Assembly (NCBI GenBank): GCA_013043295.1
Contig: JABDOO010000025.1
Coordinates: forward strand, 1 to 6,488
Reading direction: 5' to 3'
Length of the DNA stretch: 6,488 nucleotides
DNA from: Candidatus Nitrosopumilus sp.
Lineage (GTDB): Archaea > Thermoproteota > Nitrososphaeria > Nitrososphaerales > Nitrosopumilaceae
Positions 5,759 through 6,488 of this stretch are shown here, piece after piece (within the stretch, counting starts at the first letter, position 1; every line of letters starts with the position of its first letter). Position numbers and translations under genes: made by a program. The notes beneath the pieces are model-generated. The model searched no databases and had not been told where the DNA came from. It saw nothing but the letters and a program-made list of their open reading frames with translations.

Positions 5759-5789
5759 TACAAGTATAGGAATTTGAAAAAATAACTTT

Positions 5790-5793
5790 GGTG
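5790..5793 (+). promoter_or_regulatory. Shine-Dalgarno-like GGTG before the J-domain gene
   Basis: GGTG matches part of the archaeal GGAGGTGATC pairing sequence and stands six bases before the ATG at 5800. An in-frame TAG at 5794-5796 excludes any earlier start, which supports this ATG. The match is only four bases long. Confidence 0.4.
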
Positions 5794-5799
5794 TAGAAT

Positions 5800-6488
5800 A
5801 TGGTGGAGAGCAATTATGATATTTTAGGAATTGTTGAAGGTACTAACGAGAAAGAAGTTCGTGATGCATTTAGGAGATTGGCTCTTCAATTCCACTCAGA
5901 TCGTGGGGGAGAAAATGAGCAGTTTATCAAAATTAAACAGGCATACGATGATCTGAAAATTGGCAAAAAATATCCTGACACAGATTATGAAAAATTAAAA
6001 AATTCCAAAGTGTATTCAGGTGATTCAGAAGCAGATGTAAGAAGAAAAAATCAGATTTTAGGTCAGGAACTATTCAAAGAAATGAAAATTGCTCAAGACT
6101 GGGCTTCAGCCTTGAATTCATCAAACACTACTGCAACTAGATTGTTTGGTTCAAAAACCCTTGGAGAAATTGAACTAGAAAGAAAAGCTACGGGAGCTTT
6201 ATCAATTAAAGGTAATTTTATGGCGGGAAGTTTTTGTTATGATGGTTCAATAATTATGCAAGGAAGTATAACCAGTCCTTCTTGGACAGAAGAATTCCAA
6301 ACAGATATCCATTTAACAAAAGGTGATTTTAAATTTATTAATCCTTTAGAAAATAAATACAAAATTGAAAATGGTGCAAAACTTACTGTAGATAATGGTA
6401 ATGTAGTAGTTGGAAATATTTACGGTAGAAAATTCAGAGTCGAAGATCCTGTACGTGTAGGAGTTTTTCAAATTCAAGAGCATCGAAC
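5800..6488 (+). CDS. J-domain (DnaJ-like) protein with unrecognised C-terminal region, 3'-truncated by the window
   Basis: From ATG 5800 the frame stays open for 229 codons to the window end. Residues 5-54 form a J domain: NYDILGI (5-11), the helix II pattern EVRDAFRRLALQFHSDRGG (19-37), and FIKIKQAYDDLK (42-53). The central tripeptide is H32-S33-D34 instead of the usual HPD, which contacts the Hsp70 ATPase domain. There is no Gly/Phe region and no CxxCxGxG zinc finger, so it is a type III-like J-protein and not the canonical DnaJ. A charged helical linker spans about 60-105. Residues 117-227 look beta-rich, with glycine-spaced short strands (for example LSIKGNFMAGSFCYDGSIIM at 134-153), which could be a small barrel or solenoid. 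I do not recognise this part. It probably delivers a client, or itself, to DnaK. It follows the UspA gene on the same strand but has its own start signals. Confidence 0.8.
   Translation, partial: MVESNYDILGIVEGTNEKEVRDAFRRLALQFHSDRGGENEQFIKIKQAYDDLKIGKKYPDTDYEKLKNSKVYSGDSEADVRRKNQILGQELFKEMKIAQDWASALNSSNTTATRLFGSKTLGEIELERKATGALSIKGNFMAGSFCYDGSIIMQGSITSPSWTEEFQTDIHLTKGDFKFINPLENKYKIENGAKLTVDNGNVVVGNIYGRKFRVEDPVRVGVFQIQEHR

Noticed and set aside
1..6488. A mobile element, CRISPR array, toxin-antitoxin pair or biosynthetic cluster
   Set aside because: No direct or terminal repeats, transposase, integrase or spaced repeats were seen. Every gene belongs to a common family with similar base composition.

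Overview
The window looks like an ordinary chromosomal stretch from an AT-rich archaeon, most likely a marine or soil ammonia-oxidising archaeon (Nitrososphaerota/Thaumarchaeota, Nitrosopumilus-like). Three things point that way. The sequence is roughly two-thirds A+T by eye. Several genes have a T/A-rich TATA-like box 24-28 nt before the start codon and no clear Shine-Dalgarno, as expected for leaderless archaeal mRNAs. The protein set (KamA-like radical SAM enzyme, class I glutamine synthetase, membrane-anchored exported protein, single-domain UspA, short J-domain protein) also fits. The assignment is inference from sequence style, not from a marker gene.

Layout. Bases 1-966 (+) hold the C-terminal three quarters or so of a lysine-2,3-aminomutase-family radical SAM enzyme whose start lies outside the window. 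Bases 1041-2486 (+) encode a complete type I glutamine synthetase starting at TTG. Bases 2557-3192 (+) encode a secreted, C-terminally membrane-anchored protein with a predicted N-terminal histidine after signal cleavage. It meets, tail to tail with a 4-bp overlap of stop codons, a minus-strand pair: a VIT1/CCC1-family divalent metal transporter (5177-4494) followed 9 bp later by an APC-superfamily amino acid permease (4484-3189). A 102-bp divergent promoter region separates that pair from a UspA-type nucleotide-binding stress protein (5280-5702, +). The window ends inside an atypical J-domain protein (5800 onward, +).

How the genes fit together. The left part concerns amino acid and nitrogen chemistry (aminomutase-like enzyme, ammonium assimilation into glutamine). 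The centre concerns the cell envelope (exported protein, amino acid and metal transport). The right part concerns stress response (UspA, J-protein). Only the metal transporter and permease look like an operon. The other neighbours have their own promoter candidates, so I do not claim one pathway for the whole window.

No tRNA, rRNA, CRISPR array, insertion sequence or long repeat was seen, and no gene-free stretch exceeds about 100 bases. I found no convincing new multi-gene system. The points most worth checking are the altered substrate pocket of the aminomutase-like enzyme, the possible metal-binding N-terminus of the exported protein, the reciprocal terminators in the overlapping gene ends, and the J-protein with an HSD motif and an unrecognised beta-rich C-terminal region.
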